In this document: positions 13,827-26,094 of the stretch, in pieces
How the letters are laid out: the number at the start of each line of letters is the position of its first letter
Numbering within the stretch: the first letter of the stretch is position 1
Source: Syngnathus acus
Lineage: Eukaryota; Chordata; Actinopteri; Syngnathiformes; Syngnathidae
Length of the DNA: 64,000 bases
Reading direction: 5' to 3'
Assembly (NCBI RefSeq): GCF_901709675.1
Contig: NC_051093.1
Location: 5,477,053 to 5,541,052 of the forward strand
Translations under genes and position numbers: made by a program
The notes under the pieces: generated by a model
What the model saw: the letters and a program-made list of their open reading frames with translations, nothing else
Database searches by the model: none
What the model was told of the DNA's origin: nothing

Positions 13827-13931
13827 TGTTCAGCGCGCATTATTTAGTCAAAGTAAAAAAAAAAAAAAAAAAAGTTTTGCTGTATCTTGTCTCACTGAAT
13901 GCTGACAACTCACTAGACTACTTCAGACACT

Positions 13932-13937
13932 TTTATT
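13932..13937 (-). terminator. Possible distal poly(A) signal for mlx
   Basis: On the minus strand this reads AATAAA. If used, the mlx 3' UTR would be about 1.4 kb and would end only about 100 bp from the psmc3ip poly(A) signal. Use is not proven; nearer variant signals could exist. Confidence 0.35.
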
Positions 13938-15298
13938 CCACCAGGAAAGACAGTCAGGTAAGAAATTATTCTGGCCACGACAGAGTAGCAGCCCATTAGA
14001 AAACAAGCCAACATTGAACGCGTATAATCAGTAAGAAACATCAAGGGAACAATGTTGTGGTTTGCCTAAAATAAATAAGGGGAGGGGCAGTTCAATACCT
14101 ACTAACAGAACAAAATAGCAGACTAGAGGTGCGTTTGGATTTGGACTTGACAGAATGACCAAGAGTAATCCAAGGACAGACCCCTGAGGCACACCGTTGG
14201 TTAAAACAGATCTAGAGGCAAAATATTTAAGTCTGTACTCACATTGATTTGTGGCACAACACTTAACTGTTAGCTCATCAAGAGCTGAAGTCTTTGTTTG
14301 GGGACGTCATGAGGCATTATATTAAATGCTTTTGATAAAAGAAGGCTGCAATGCTGCTTGTACACACAATCCTTGGCTATTCTGGGAACTGAGATAGAAA
14401 TTAAGCACACAAATAAAAGTATTTGAAATTTTCGATAAAAGTACAAACTCACTAAGTCATAAGACAATTAAAGCTTCCCTTTATGTATTTACAAATCACC
14501 GGCTAGCTTTCTGTACAAAAGACAGTCTAGCCCCTTACACGCTGGCAACCAAACGCCTTTTTACTTGCTCGGTTACCTGATTGAGAGGGACCGATGCAGG
14601 ATGAAGTCGGCCCGGGAATTAGCCGGCTTGTGAGGTAGTATTAAGAGGCATCACGGGCATACTGTCGCTAGTTTGTAAGAAGATTGTGTCTACGTACTAT
14701 TGTCGAAAGCCACCAAACTGATGTCACCACGCATTTAATTATCTTAATGCGGGAAGCTACCCTGGAGTGTCCTGCTTCGGTGAGTAACATCTGATCTGAG
14801 CAGAACAGGCCAATAGAGGTAAGCTTTACCGTCACCCCTATGATATGCACTTTGTAAGGCTCGGGTAGGATTGTAGTGCTTGTAGTTTGACACGTCACAT
14901 ATCATGGGAAATCTCCTGGCCTGGAAATTGGTTTGAATTGTCCTGGACGGAGGCTGCTTTTGGTGCCGATGTAGCCAAGTCATCACTGTTGATTTAACAC
15001 TCACTGGCCATTTTAGGCACATCAGAACAATTTAGTGACATCTCTACAAATTCTGGCAAAGACTCTCTTTAGTGAGCCCTGAGAGACAAAATCCACACAC
15101 ACTGAAACACATTGCTCTTGATAACATTCCGAGGCCTGTGTCTTGACATTGCCTGTTGTCGGCTTTTAAAAACACAACTGTTTTGTCTAGCGTCACGTTA
15201 TCACAAATGTAAAGCGGCTCAAATCGTCAAGATGAGACATACATCAAGTGTGCACCCACAGCTAACATATACACAATCGTGTACCGTCACAGCCCGCA
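13938..15298 (-). other. mlx 3' UTR / psmc3ip-mlx intergenic stretch
   Basis: No functional gene is seen. The stretch contains the LINE fragment at 14155-14342. The remainder is unremarkable AT-rich sequence. Confidence 0.5.
14155..14342 (-). mobile_element. Decayed LINE (L2/jockey-like) reverse-transcriptase fragment
   Basis: Minus-strand translation gives LLSKAFNIMPHDVPKQRL followed by a stop. After a frameshift it continues as ELTVKCC ... LTNGVPQGSVLG. These correspond to the D-x-x-K-AF-D/N and NGVPQGSVLGP blocks of non-LTR retrotransposon reverse transcriptases. The segment is short, frameshifted and without a catalytic YVDD block, so it is inactive. It lies within or next to the mlx 3' UTR. 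Confidence 0.8.
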
Positions 15299-18112
15299 TC
15301 AGTAGAGCTGCCCATTGACCTGCCGCAACACGCTGACGACAAATTCCTTCAGCATCTACGTAAAAAGAAAAAGCATCAATTTTGAGCGGACCCGAGGGGA
15401 GCGCCTGCGGTGGACGTACCAGCGGCTTGCAGTGCTCCTCGATCCAATTGATCACGCTGGCCGACAGCTCCTGGAAGCTGTTGACCGACACGGAGCTGCT
15501 GAAGGTGTAGAAGAGCGAGTCCATGATGCTCTGGAAGATGTTGAACTTGATCTGGTCCGACACCTGGTCCGCGCCTTGCTGTGGATGGTTCTGGTATGCC
15601 TTCACAATCTGCTCATAGTTTCTAAAAGGAAATGTAGAACAATGCCTACCATAGCTGCCAGTATTGATGGAGGCTGTATCACCATTGGCAAACAAAAACT
15701 TTCTTTCATCATGAGACGGCTTATTATCAAAGATTGGATAAAAAATACCTCAATTGGTTATATTTTGGTAGGCTGATTTCATTTGTTTTTGTCATTGCGC
15801 TGTTTATCCAATAGATGGCGCTCTTGAGCCATTCAATTAAAAAGCATCTGAACTTGGACACCCTCATTTGTAGTTTAATAACAGCTTCCACCCTCGCCGA
15901 CCCACCAACTCACGTTTTCATAATCTTCAGCGCTGTCACTTCTTTCCTTAGACGGGAAACTTCCTCCTCCTGCTTCTTTTTCTCTTTGTGAAGAAACTTG
16001 ATATATTCGATGGCTGCACAACAGAAAGGGTTGCGTAGTTTTAAGATATCTTTTTTTTTTTGTACAACTGCAAGGGAGCTCGGCCCCAACATGCAACCGG
16101 CCGGCGTTCCCTCAGCAAGGAATGCATTCTAAACGAGACAATGATGTGGGAGTACAGAAACAAGTTTTGTCACTCTGCTTCCCATAACAATGCTTGCGAT
16201 TAGGTTTGTGGTGTCTTACTCTTCTGCAGGATGGTGGCCTTGCTGATCTTCTGAGCTCCCACCGCAAATTCAGACTGCAGGCAGGTTGGCACAACCGACT
16301 GCAGATCATCGTAGCCTTTCTGGAGAGGGAGATTAAGCGCTGTAAGATCTCACGACGAGGGCAAATTCAGTGTTAGTCTAAGGATATCGCAGTGTCACCT
16401 TGATGGCGTCACGGCGCTTCTGCTCGGCCTGCGTGTGCGCTTGCCTCCGCCGATCTTTGCAGGAAGTCTTGTATAACGTCTCGTGCCTGCAGTCGCTATC
16501 CTCGTCATCTGATGTCATATTAAAAGAGTAATTGTACACTATACTTGGATAATAAAACATTTTGACTTATAATGACCTAGGAACATTATTGCTCCCTTGA
16601 GGCCCGCCGCACACCGAGCCACATGGCCGAGCCCGGCTGAACTGTCAGCAGTTTTTCTTTACAATTTTGCAGACTATTTTTTGGGTTACTGCCCAGTTCT
16701 GCCGCTCTCGGTTGTGTCGCCTGATGTGCGACGACACCATGAGCAGGAGGAACACCTGTGTTTGGAACTGAAGAGGCACTTGAGCTGATGCTGTTGGCCC
16801 TTGACACCAGGTTCCCCGTCCTGGACGCGTCAGGAAAGAGAACTGCAACAAAGCACAGTGTTCAATTTTTCCAATCAATATCAGCGCGTCTTCGTGAGGC
16901 CGAGACCTGGAGCACGACAAACTCACTGGGGTCAAAGACGCCATCGGAGAACGCCACATCCGAGTGCTGAACCGCGTCACCAGGCAACAGACATCGAGAA
17001 AGAAATGAGGGACAAAAGTTAGATGCGGTAAAAGTGCTGGCCTAGATGAGGACAAAGACACTCAAAGGACCCACTGAGCACTAGCTTGATTACTTCTATT
17101 CACAGAAGCACAAGACCACAAACACTGCTGTGTTTGCCGTTTAAATCAGGACACCGCCACACAATAAGTACTCCGCACGTGCTCCCCAGGGGAGCCAAAT
17201 TTAGAAAATACTCTCCTCAACAAATCAAAAAAATGGAGGAATATTTTTTTTAACAATACGAAAGACTAAGAGTTGTAATTCAGTTGAGATGGCAATGCAA
17301 TTACAAAAAAGACAAATATTCATCCTTTATTTTGAATATAGAAAAAGATTATTGTTATTATTCTAATGGCGGTACCTACATGTGCCCTAGGATTGGCTGT
17401 ATTTGGCAAACCAAAAACGCAATTGATAGACAAACACAATTATGAAAACAAAACCATTTCAATCAAACAATATATCTTCATGACAATTTCCCCAATTATG
17501 AAACATACAAATGATTGCGACGATTAAAAATGCATAGGATAAACAAATGAAGGCATGTTATATTTTACTTTCATTACTATCCATTTTTGATTTGACAGCT
17601 TGATGTCAAAACTCTGACATCAAAAAGACAGCTGTATATAGTTTTTGTATTTTATTTTTTATATTAAACTACGGCATTAAAGCGGTTGACCGAGTAGTTT
17701 ATGAGAAAAGCATATTTTAACATTTCACACGAGATTCAACAGTCCCAAATCTTGCGGACCAAATGAAAACTCAAAACTTACTTCACAGACTTGTCAAAGT
17801 ATAAAAGACAAAAAGAGCATTGGTTCTATCTTTAGATTAAATTAAATTAGAACACAAAGTACCCAAACGCGTTGTTTATTACAGGCTCGAGACAAAAAAA
17901 GGCTCTCAAGTACATTCCCTTTACAAGCAAGACAACAAAGCCCGACTACATGACAGCCAGCGCGGCCGAGAGTGAACCGACACACGACGGTTTACTTGTG
18001 GCTGATGTCACAAAAGACTTGTAACAAGACAAAAAAAGATGATGTTTGTTACGAACACACGGCTTGACTTTACCTTGGCGTGGTTCTCGGGCGATGTCGT
18101 CGGATCCGCCAT
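15299..18112 (-). CDS. mlx: MAX-like protein X, complete
   Basis: MLX is the obligate bHLH-zipper partner of MondoA/ChREBP and of some MXD proteins; the dimers bind E-box/ChoRE DNA in glucose-responsive transcription. Eight exons: 18074-18112, 16927-16966, 16756-16842, 16399-16508, 16220-16319, 15914-16013, 15420-15621 and 15299-15355. They give 244 residues, the length I recall for the shortest human isoform. The basic region HTQAEQKRRDAIK carries the E-box-contacting H, E and R. The helix-loop-helix runs through GYDDLQSVVPTC to SKATILQKTIEYIKFL. The leucine-zipper region (HKEKKKQEEEVSRLRKEV) follows, then the MLX-specific dimerisation/cytoplasmic-localisation domain (QIVKAYQNHPQQG to QLY). 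The conserved serine patch VSRANSIS precedes the basic region. The start MADPTTSPENHAK is followed by a standard donor. Mlx is convergent with psmc3ip and divergent from fmnl1. Confidence 0.96.
16967..18073 (-). other. mlx first intron
   Basis: A 1.1-kb AT-rich intron. Mammalian MLX has longer N-terminal isoforms, but I found no in-phase exon with convincing splice sites here. Confidence 0.5.
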
Positions 18113-18860
18113 TTTGGAAGTCCTTGATAGCGTTGGTGCGTTCGCGGTCCTTGTGTGAAACTTCGAATGCCTCCAAAGCCAAAACTACTTCCTCCGCTAT
18201 CAAAACAAAGTACATGGTCGGCTGGCAAAGTAAGAGCGTACTGTTATTAAATGTTTGTTACACATACGCAAACACAGAATGTTGAACGCTTGTATTTATG
18301 TTGCATTTCCCCCCCCCCAAGCATCCACAAATGTAACAGGTTGGGCTGCAGTAGCCAATTCGAGCCACAGAGTGTCGCTGTTGTTCTCTTTAATCACTTG
18401 ACTGGCCTTCAAGCAAGCTGGCCTCCCTTGAAGGTAAAGATCAAACCTCAGGGTGGCTTCAAATGAAAAGTAGCCAGTATATGTGACACCATTTCATCTC
18501 TAACCTCAAACCCCTGCATCCACCCTACAGTCCCAACCACGAGCATCACACTGTGTGTGCTCCACCCTGCGTTCTTGATGTTGTTGCCTTGTAGACAGGA
18601 AGTTACCCTTCTGCTTTTCTGTTTGTGCGGTTTCTGACTTTTTGTCTGAGTGTGTTGCCTTCCGCTCAGACACGGCGCTCAGAGCTTTTCTCGTTCTTCC
18701 ATCCTTAAGCATCTCACGATGCAGCCCCTCGCTCCACAAGGCCTCATCTAGGCCTACGAGCTCTTTTGGAGTGAGCGCGGCCCGCTCTGGTATGCGCTGA
18801 TTTCTCAGGAAAAGGTGTTTGTGTACGGCTTTCCTTCTGGATTACGTGTGGAGATTAGTG
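18113..18860. promoter_or_regulatory. mlx/fmnl1 divergent intergenic region
   Basis: The 748 bp between the two start codons must hold both promoters and 5' UTRs, unless either gene has distant noncoding exons. A C-run (18310-18318) is the only low-complexity feature. No coding exon was recognised. Confidence 0.45.
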
Positions 18861-21800
18861 ATGGGGAATGCTGGGGGGTCGGAGCAGGACCAGCCGACCG
18901 ACAGCCAGTCCAGGAGCCCGGTGTGCATCATGAGTGAGCCCGGCGCCCCGACGCTGCCCAAGAAGCAGCCGGCTACCCCCAAGCTGCCCATGCCCGCTGA
19001 GAAGGAGCTGGAGGAGCGCTTCAATGTGGTGCTGGTGAGTGAAGAACACTTTCTAAATTCACTGCAATGAGACCACTCAGTCAGGAATTAGCTGTTTTGA
19101 AGTAAATTAACAACTATTTAAAATGTTTACAATAAGCAAAGTGACAGAAAAGGTATAAATACACGTGTAAGACTTTGGTGTAAAGAGCTTTGTATTGCAT
19201 TGTATAAAAAAGAGCCTATAACCTGGTCAGCACACATTTACTGTCAAAATATATGTAAGATGAGGGGAAAACAAAATAATACCAAGAAATTGATAATACA
19301 GACAAACATGTGTCAAAGTATGTTTGAGTGCAGAAACTGGGTACAAGAACGTAGTATTGCTACAGGCTACTAATTTCAGTGGGAGATTCCCCTTCATGGT
19401 AATTTGCATTTTGTGACTTCATAAAGCTATTTTTTTACATCATTAGAGATCAAAATTGCATGTAGGGCAAAAGTAAATGGTTCATAAGTCATAAGACCAC
19501 AAACCCTGGATTATCCACAACATGTGAGAGATCAAAACATAAAGCAGTAGAAAATGAAAACATTCTAAATAATAACTCAATTTGTGGGACTATTTAGTTG
19601 AGCGAGTGTACAGAAAGGGGAAGTGGTGCAATACACCACCGCCACAGACCGGAAAGTAGCACGTTTCAACATGCTGCACTCGGGATGTTTTTTTTTGTTT
19701 GTATTTTCCATTATTTCATCTCAGGTTAAGTTGAGACTTTTGAGTTGTTAATGTTAAAAATAACTATTGTTGCTAGTGACAATTAGCAGATACAGCAGTT
19801 CCAAGTATATTTGGTGTGTTGACATAGGTCTTGAAATCTTTGACATAATTTCTTTTTTTTTTTTTTTCCATTTGATAAATGCACCCACTCAAAAGTGTGA
19901 CCTCACTTCCTGTCTCAGCTAAACAATTCAGGGGGAAGTGTAAAGAACAGAAGATTCATGTTTAGCAAACCAAGCACATTTTCTTTGTATCTAAAATTTG
20001 GCATCTGTCTGACTGGGTCATTTTTTTACGTCGAGGGGGCATCTCGCACGTTTAACTGTCAAACCGCAACGAGGAGACGCCAACATTGCATTTCCTGTGA
20101 GGCCTTCACTCACCAGTTTCTAAAGTACGCTGCTATGAACAAAACTGAAGTTGGGAGTGACTCAAATCAAAGCATGCATTGACTTTTGTTCACCAAAATG
20201 GCTGATAAATAGAATCTCACAATGACAAAATGGCCGCTCCCTGAAATCAATAAAATGGGCTGCTTCATATTCGTATTCCACAAATGCAATATTAATCAGT
20301 GTGTGATTTTTTTTATGGGGATCAGAAAACATTTCTGATATTACCAAATAAAAGAATTAAAGGTACAAATGATGTTACTGTTTTTCAGAGTTACATGAAC
20401 CTGCCACCCGATAAACTGGAGCTGTTGAGGCAGTATGACAATGAAAAGAAATGGGAGCTTGTGTGTGACCAGGTACAAACTGTGATTTTTGTTTTATTTT
20501 ACATTTTGTCATTTTGAATTAAATTGTATTTTATGTCAATTGTATTTCTATTTTTTTAATATTAATTTTGTAATTTAGATCTTAGCTTTTTCAAATTTAA
20601 TCATAACGTTTAAATGTATTTATGTATTTTTATTTCCAAGAAGTTAATGTGACAAAATGAAACATCCTTAAGTTAACGCCCTCCTCACACAACATGCTGG
20701 TGTGGTTAAAGCCTCAAAGGGGTTGGCATGGCAACAGTGTCGGACGACGGTGCGCACACAGACTGTTATGTGTAAGCTTGTGCGCACCTACCTGAATGTT
20801 AGTGTCACATCACTTTCTCTGCTCTCTCAGGAGCGCTTCCGGGTGAAAAGCCCTCCATCCACGTTTCCGGCCAGGATCAAGAGCTTCTACCCGGACCAAG
20901 TGGTGGTGGGTCGCCGGGTCAGTTCAATTGATCATTCTGCATCTCAGTTGTAGTAAACAGTCAGATCAAACTGATTCATTGGTTGATATTAGCTTTTTTA
21001 AAATAACAGAAATTGGCACTTTTTTTTTTCAAGTTTTTTCAAGTTTTTTCGGTTGGGTGCTACGATACAATATTATACAATATACAATACATGGTGATGT
21101 TGTCAATGATGCCAATGACTTACATGTTCTGCTGGTGGCTATTCATCAGAAAAAAAGAATCCAAGAAGCCACCAAGGTCCTCAAAGATTTGGAAATATCC
21201 CTGCGCACAAACCACATTGGGTGAGCAATATCAATTCTCACAAAAAAAGTGCTGTTTGGACTGTAAAACTTGTGCCTGCCTCTTAGATTATTTTCATGTT
21301 TGATTAAACTAAACAAGATAACCTTGTGTCTTGTAGTTGGGCTCAAGAGTTCCTCAATGAGCAGAATAAAGGTCTGGACGTGTTGGTGGAGTATTTGTCT
21401 CTGGCCCAGAGTGACGCCCCGTGAGTAGCGCAGCAGTCGTAGCTTGATAAGCTTCCCAATCTTCCCCCGCCGTCCACCGAGTCACTTTTAATACTCCGTT
21501 TCTCCTGCAGCATTGACGTGGAGATCAGCGAGAACGGCAGCAACCTAAGCGACGGATCCAAGCCACTTAATGGGAGATCCATTGAGGACATGACCAAGAC
21601 CGGCGCTGGTGCCGGCTTGCACTCGCACGGGATGACCCGGGCGGCACGAGCGCTCACAGTGAGGTGAGATTGTCTCGACAAAGTCTTCTGCATTGGCAGT
21701 CCACCGCGAATTGACGCTCATGTTGCCATTGTGAACAGAATCAGCTCCACTCTGGGCAACAAAATGCATAAGAAGTGTCCTTCGCCAGGTAACAGAGATG

Positions 21801-24800
21801 ACGTGCACGTGTGTATCATGTGCCTGAGGGCCATCATGAACTATCAGGTACCATGATAAACCAAAGAGGAAACAAATAAGACTTGCCGCCATTGCAGTCA
21901 TCTTTTTCCTTCCTGTTTTAGTCGGGTTTCCACTTGGTGATGAGGCACCCGCGTTGCGTCAATGAGATCACGCTCAGTCTGAACAGCAGAAATCACAGGT
22001 GTGTGTGTGTTCATAAGTTGTGTGTTTTACCCGTGACATTATCATCATCACACGGGTCTTCTGTGACAGGACCAAGGCCTTGGTACTGGAGCTGCTGGCT
22101 GCCGTCTGTCTGGTCAGAGGAGGACATGACATCATCCTGTCGGCCTTTGACAACTTTAGAGAGGTTCCACACTAATAATAATATTATTGATAAGGATTAT
22201 TAGTAGACATTAGACAACGTCATCCACCCATGTACAATTCGCTACACTTCAATCATACTCACGTCTCTTGTGCGCCCTCTTGTGGACATAAAGTATAACG
22301 TACATTAAATATTGTTGATCATCTATTTGTTTGTCTTCCTCAGGTGAGAAAAGAGAGGTACCGCTTTGAGAAGCTAATGGAGTATTTTATCAACGAGGAC
22401 TGCAACATTGACTTCATGGTGGGTCCTACATATTTTTCCATCCCGTGCAGAATTGAATCATTTGGCAACGGTTGTTACAAATGGAATTAATTTGCAGGTG
22501 GCCTGCATGCAGTTCATCAACATTGTGGTTCATTCCGTGGAGAACATGAACTTCCGCGTGCACTTGCAGTACGAATTCACCAACTTGGGATTGGACAAGT
22601 ATTTGGAAGTGAGATGATTGCGGCGGTGTACCTAATGAAGTGTCCTGTGAAGAGAGTTCATACCGTATTGTTTGTGCATTTCAGAGTCTGCGGGACACGG
22701 AGAGCGAGAAGCTTCAAGTGCAAATCCAGGCCTACCTGGATAACGTGCTGGATGTCGGCGCTCTGTTGGAGGACGCCGAGAGCCGAGGAGGTGTTCTGGA
22801 GCACATGGACGAACTGCAGCACCAAAACGTTGAGGTGGACCACAAAGATCGCATGAGTACAGCGCAGTTCGTGGACGTGTACTCAGATGTTCCTTATACT
22901 GTGCTTTCCAGCTCAACTCTCAGCTCCAAGAGATCGAGTCTCAGACCGCGGAGAAGATTTCCGAGCTGGAGACTCAACTCATGCAGACCACCAAAGAGAC
23001 AGAGTTGCTCAAGGTATGATGTTTTACTGAACTGCAGAAGGTATCAGGCGTTTGTGTGATGATACCGCAGCCGTTGACATGTGCGACCATGCTGATGAGT
23101 CCTCTTTTCCATCCCAGGAAAGCCTGAGAGAGTCGTGTTCTCAGGTGAGCACCTTGCAGCAGAGGGAACGAGAGAAGGAGCTGGACAGGGAGCGGGAGAA
23201 GGAGAGGGAGCGTATGAGCGTGGTGGCTACATCTGAGCTGGACCTGAAGATCCAGGAACTGCAAGAGAAGGGTTTGATCTGCTTGACCAGGAGCGCCTCG
23301 GGATGTTTGGACATCAAGGTTATGCCCGTCACGGAGACCGAGTGCGACTCGGCACCAAAAAGCAAGGTCGACGTGGCTTGCTCCGCCTCATTTATAATCG
23401 ATTCCTCGGCACCTCCTTCTCCACCAAAACCACCTTCTCCTGGAGGAGAGCCACCTGCCACCAAAGGTGGGGAGCTACCAACGCCTCCTCCGCCTCCTCC
23501 ACTTGCCAGTGGAGGGCCACCACCACCACCACCACCACCACCACCTCCTCCTCCCCCGCCACCACCGCCAATTACTGCGGGAGGTGGGCCACCACCTCCA
23601 CCACCACCTCCGCCAGCAGCTGGCGGAGGTGGGCCGCCACCTCCGCCCCCACCGCCCCCACCACCTCCTTCATTTGCTGCCGGAGGTCGGCCACCACCTC
23701 CACCGCCTCCTCCACCTGGCGCCGGAGAAGGGCACCCCCCTCCGCCGCCTCCATCTGGTGTTTCTCCTCCAGGAGCACCCGGTATTGTGAAACCTGTGGT
23801 GAAAGGATCAAGATCCAAAACCACGGTAACACGGTCTTCATTGTGTCTCCTCAGGGTTGAAGAGCAAGAAGCCCATCCAGACTAAGTTTAGGATGCCGTT
23901 GTTGAACTGGCAGCCTCTAAAACCGAATCAGGTCACAGGAACTGTGTTTCATGAGCTGAATGATGAGAAAGTCTTGGAGGTAAGAAGGACAGAGAACAGT
24001 GTGGAGACAAAAGCACAAGTTTCATCGTCCTTCTACGTCTCTCCAGGAGCTGAACATGGAAATGTTTGAAGAACAGTTCAAGACCAAGGCGCAGGGTAAC
24101 CCGACAGACCTGACTAAGGGGAAAAAGAAGCTAATGCAGAAGACTGTCAACAAGACATCTTTGATTGACGCCAACAAGGCCAAGAATTTGGCCATCACGC
24201 TGCGCAAAGCGGGGATGAGTCCTATGGAGATCTGCACCGCTATCGAGACGTACGGACCGCCTAACTGACCGTCATAATTTTTGTGGAATTAATAAAAACT
24301 TGTTCCCTTCATAGGTTCGATCAGCAATCCTTGTCCATTGACTTTCTGGAACTACTGGAGCACTTCATACCCTCGGACTTTGAGATAAAACTGCTGAACA
24401 ACTACGAGAATGATGGACGGCCCCTTGAGGAACTGACGGATGAAGACCGCTTCATTTTGAACTTTGGGAAGATCCCTCGCCTGAGCCAACGGATTAACAC
24501 GCTCACCTTCATGGGAAACTTCCCCGAGAGCATCAAGAGGCTGCTGCCGGTGAGTTCAGCCCACCCTCAAAAGTGTCGGACCAACGATTTGACTATTTGT
24601 TCTCACCACAGCAAATCAACTCCGTCATCGCAGCGTCCATGTCCATCAAGTCTTCAGCCAAACTAAAGAAGATCTTAGAGGTCGGTCCAACTTGGTCATG
24701 AAGCTACAGACAGATCCTAACTTTTTTTTTTTTTTAGATCGTTTTAGCATTTGGCAACTACATGAACAGCAGCAAGCGAGGAGCAGCTTATGGCTTTCGA

Positions 24801-25934
24801 CTTCAGAGTCTGGACCTTGTAAGTAGCTTTCATCGAAATGGAGACCAGTAGGAGAAGGTTTTCAAGGAACCCCTTGTTTGTTTCAGTTGCTGGAAACAAA
24901 GTCCACAGACCGCACACAGACGCTGCTCCACTTCATTGCCAACATTGTCAATGAGAAGTATCCAGAATTGGCTAACTTCCACACAGAGCTCCACTTTGTG
25001 GACAAGGCAGCCCTCGGTATTGTCCACGCTTCTGTCTTTGATGTAAGATGGACCCAAAATTAAACGCTCCTCTCTTTTGCCCAGTGTCCTTGGACAGCAT
25101 CCTCCAGGACATCCGCTCCCTGGAGCGAGGGATGGAAATGACCAAGAGGGAGTTCCTGGCCAAGGATGACAGCCCGGTCTTGAAGGAGTTCGTCAAGAGC
25201 AATCGTGAGCAGTTGGAGTCTCTGATGAAAGACAGCAAGACTGCTCAGGTTAGCCTCGATTGTCATAAGTGAGCTTGCGCGTCACCTAATCTGACCTCCA
25301 CTTCTCCATTATGCAGGAGGCTTACTGCTCTGCTGTGGAGTATTTTGGGGAGAACCCCAAAACTACTCAGCCAGCCATGTTCTTCCCGCTCTTTGCACGC
25401 TTCATCAAAGGGTACAAGGTGAGGATGTCGGCTGAGGGTGGAAACGTGTGGAGCTGAGGATTCTTTTTTTGGTTTGCAGAAAGCCGACCAAGATAATCAG
25501 CTGAAGAAGAAAATGGAACTCGAGATGAGCCAAGAGAAAAATCGTGTGCCGACAAAGCCTGCAGGCCTAAAGGTAAATCCAAATAAATATAACAAGCCAC
25601 TAGAGGGTGCCAGAGCTGCACAAATCAGAAAGAACCTGGCTTTTTAAAACAAACATTTTCTGTGACTTAAAATCCTATTAGGGTCCTTCCATGCCCAAGA
25701 TGGACTTCATTGCTGAGCTGAAGCGGAAGCAGGTGCAACCTCAGGTGCGCGAGGGCAAGGATGGTGCTTTGGAGGACATCATCACAGGTAACATATGACA
25801 AATTGACATGTGTGAGAAGTGTTTGCGTGGTCTTACCCATCGCCCGTATTGTTGGTTCTTCATCCTCAGATCTGAGGAACACGCCATTCCGCCGCACGGA
25901 CGGTCGCCGGCCAACTCAGCGCTCGGACACCTAA
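18861..25934 (+). CDS. fmnl1: Formin-like protein 1 type diaphanous-related formin, complete
   Basis: FMNL1 nucleates and elongates unbranched actin filaments under Rho-family GTPase control, mostly in leukocytes. There are 25 exons: 18861-19034, 20389-20472, 20831-20917, 21150-21220, 21337-21420, 21511-21663, 21739-21847, 21922-21998, 22070-22163, 22344-22418, 22498-22608, 22685-22834, 22912-23013, 23118-23781, 23855-23979, 24047-24249, 24315-24549, 24612-24680, 24738-24818, 24887-25016, 25085-25248, 25317-25418, 25480-25572, 25682-25787 and 25870-25934. All join in phase to 1135 residues. MGNAGGS gives an N-myristoylation site. The GBD/FH3 region (about 27-430) includes [18 protein letters not shown] coiled coil and the proline-rich FH1 (about 553-675) precede FH2 (about 690-1080; [20 protein letters not shown]). 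A DAD-like [17 protein letters not shown] ends the protein. FH2 matches FMNL1 better than FMNL2/3 as remembered. Confidence 0.95.
19035..20388 (+). other. fmnl1 first intron
   Basis: The longest fmnl1 intron, 1.35 kb and AT-rich. I see no exon, RNA gene or clear repeat in it, apart from T-runs near 19853-19867. Confidence 0.5.
22273..22285 (-). promoter_or_regulatory. CTCF-like motif in an fmnl1 intron
   Basis: On the minus strand this reads CCACAAGAGGGCG, a good match to the CTCF core. It lies between the ninth and tenth fmnl1 exons. The same word family can also arrive in short repeats. Confidence 0.35.
22625..22645 (+). repeat. Solitary GTGTACCTAATGAAGTGTCC element
   Basis: This word closely resembles the start of the 235-bp units and of the element at 11180-11255. 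It lies just inside the intron after the eleventh fmnl1 exon. It shows that the array sequence belongs to a dispersed repeat family. Confidence 0.5.
23404..23776 (+). repeat. Proline-codon repeat tract encoding the FH1 domain
   Basis: CCN triplet runs (mainly CCA, CCT and CCG) encode proline stretches separated by short G-G-G/A spacers (such as [10 protein letters not shown]). These recruit profilin-actin and SH3/WW proteins. The composition leaves several other frames open on both strands, which is a by-product. Such tracts are length-variable and hard to assemble, so the exact proline count may be unreliable. Confidence 0.9.
25597..25611 (+). promoter_or_regulatory. CTCF-like motif in an fmnl1 intron
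   Basis: CCACTAGAGGGTGCC fits the CTCF core with one unusual base. It lies between the 23rd and 24th exons. Confidence 0.3.
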
Positions 25935-26088
25935 AAGAAACAAGGACCTCAAGGCTGAAAGTGGATTGATACACACACAAGATGTCAACAAGAAATCTCT
26001 TGCTAGTAAAACATGATTGTTGACATTTTAGCAGGAAGTGTTTATGTATATAAATACAGGATGTGTTATAATCAAAAATGTGTTGAAA

Positions 26089-26094
26089 AATAAA
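26089..26094 (+). terminator. Poly(A) signal AATAAA, fmnl1
   Basis: Canonical signal 155 bp after the fmnl1 stop, followed by a T-rich stretch. Confidence 0.65.

Noticed and set aside
23141-23824. 227-residue glycine-rich open frame on the minus strand of fmnl1
   Set aside because: It is the antisense of the FH1 proline codons; the plus strand is a conserved formin exon.
23782-23854. Reading straight on past 23781 (to the ACG|GTAACA donor at 23825)
   Set aside because: That donor would place the next exon in a frame with an immediate stop; the donor at 23781 (CCCG|GTATTG) gives the conserved [15 protein letters not shown].
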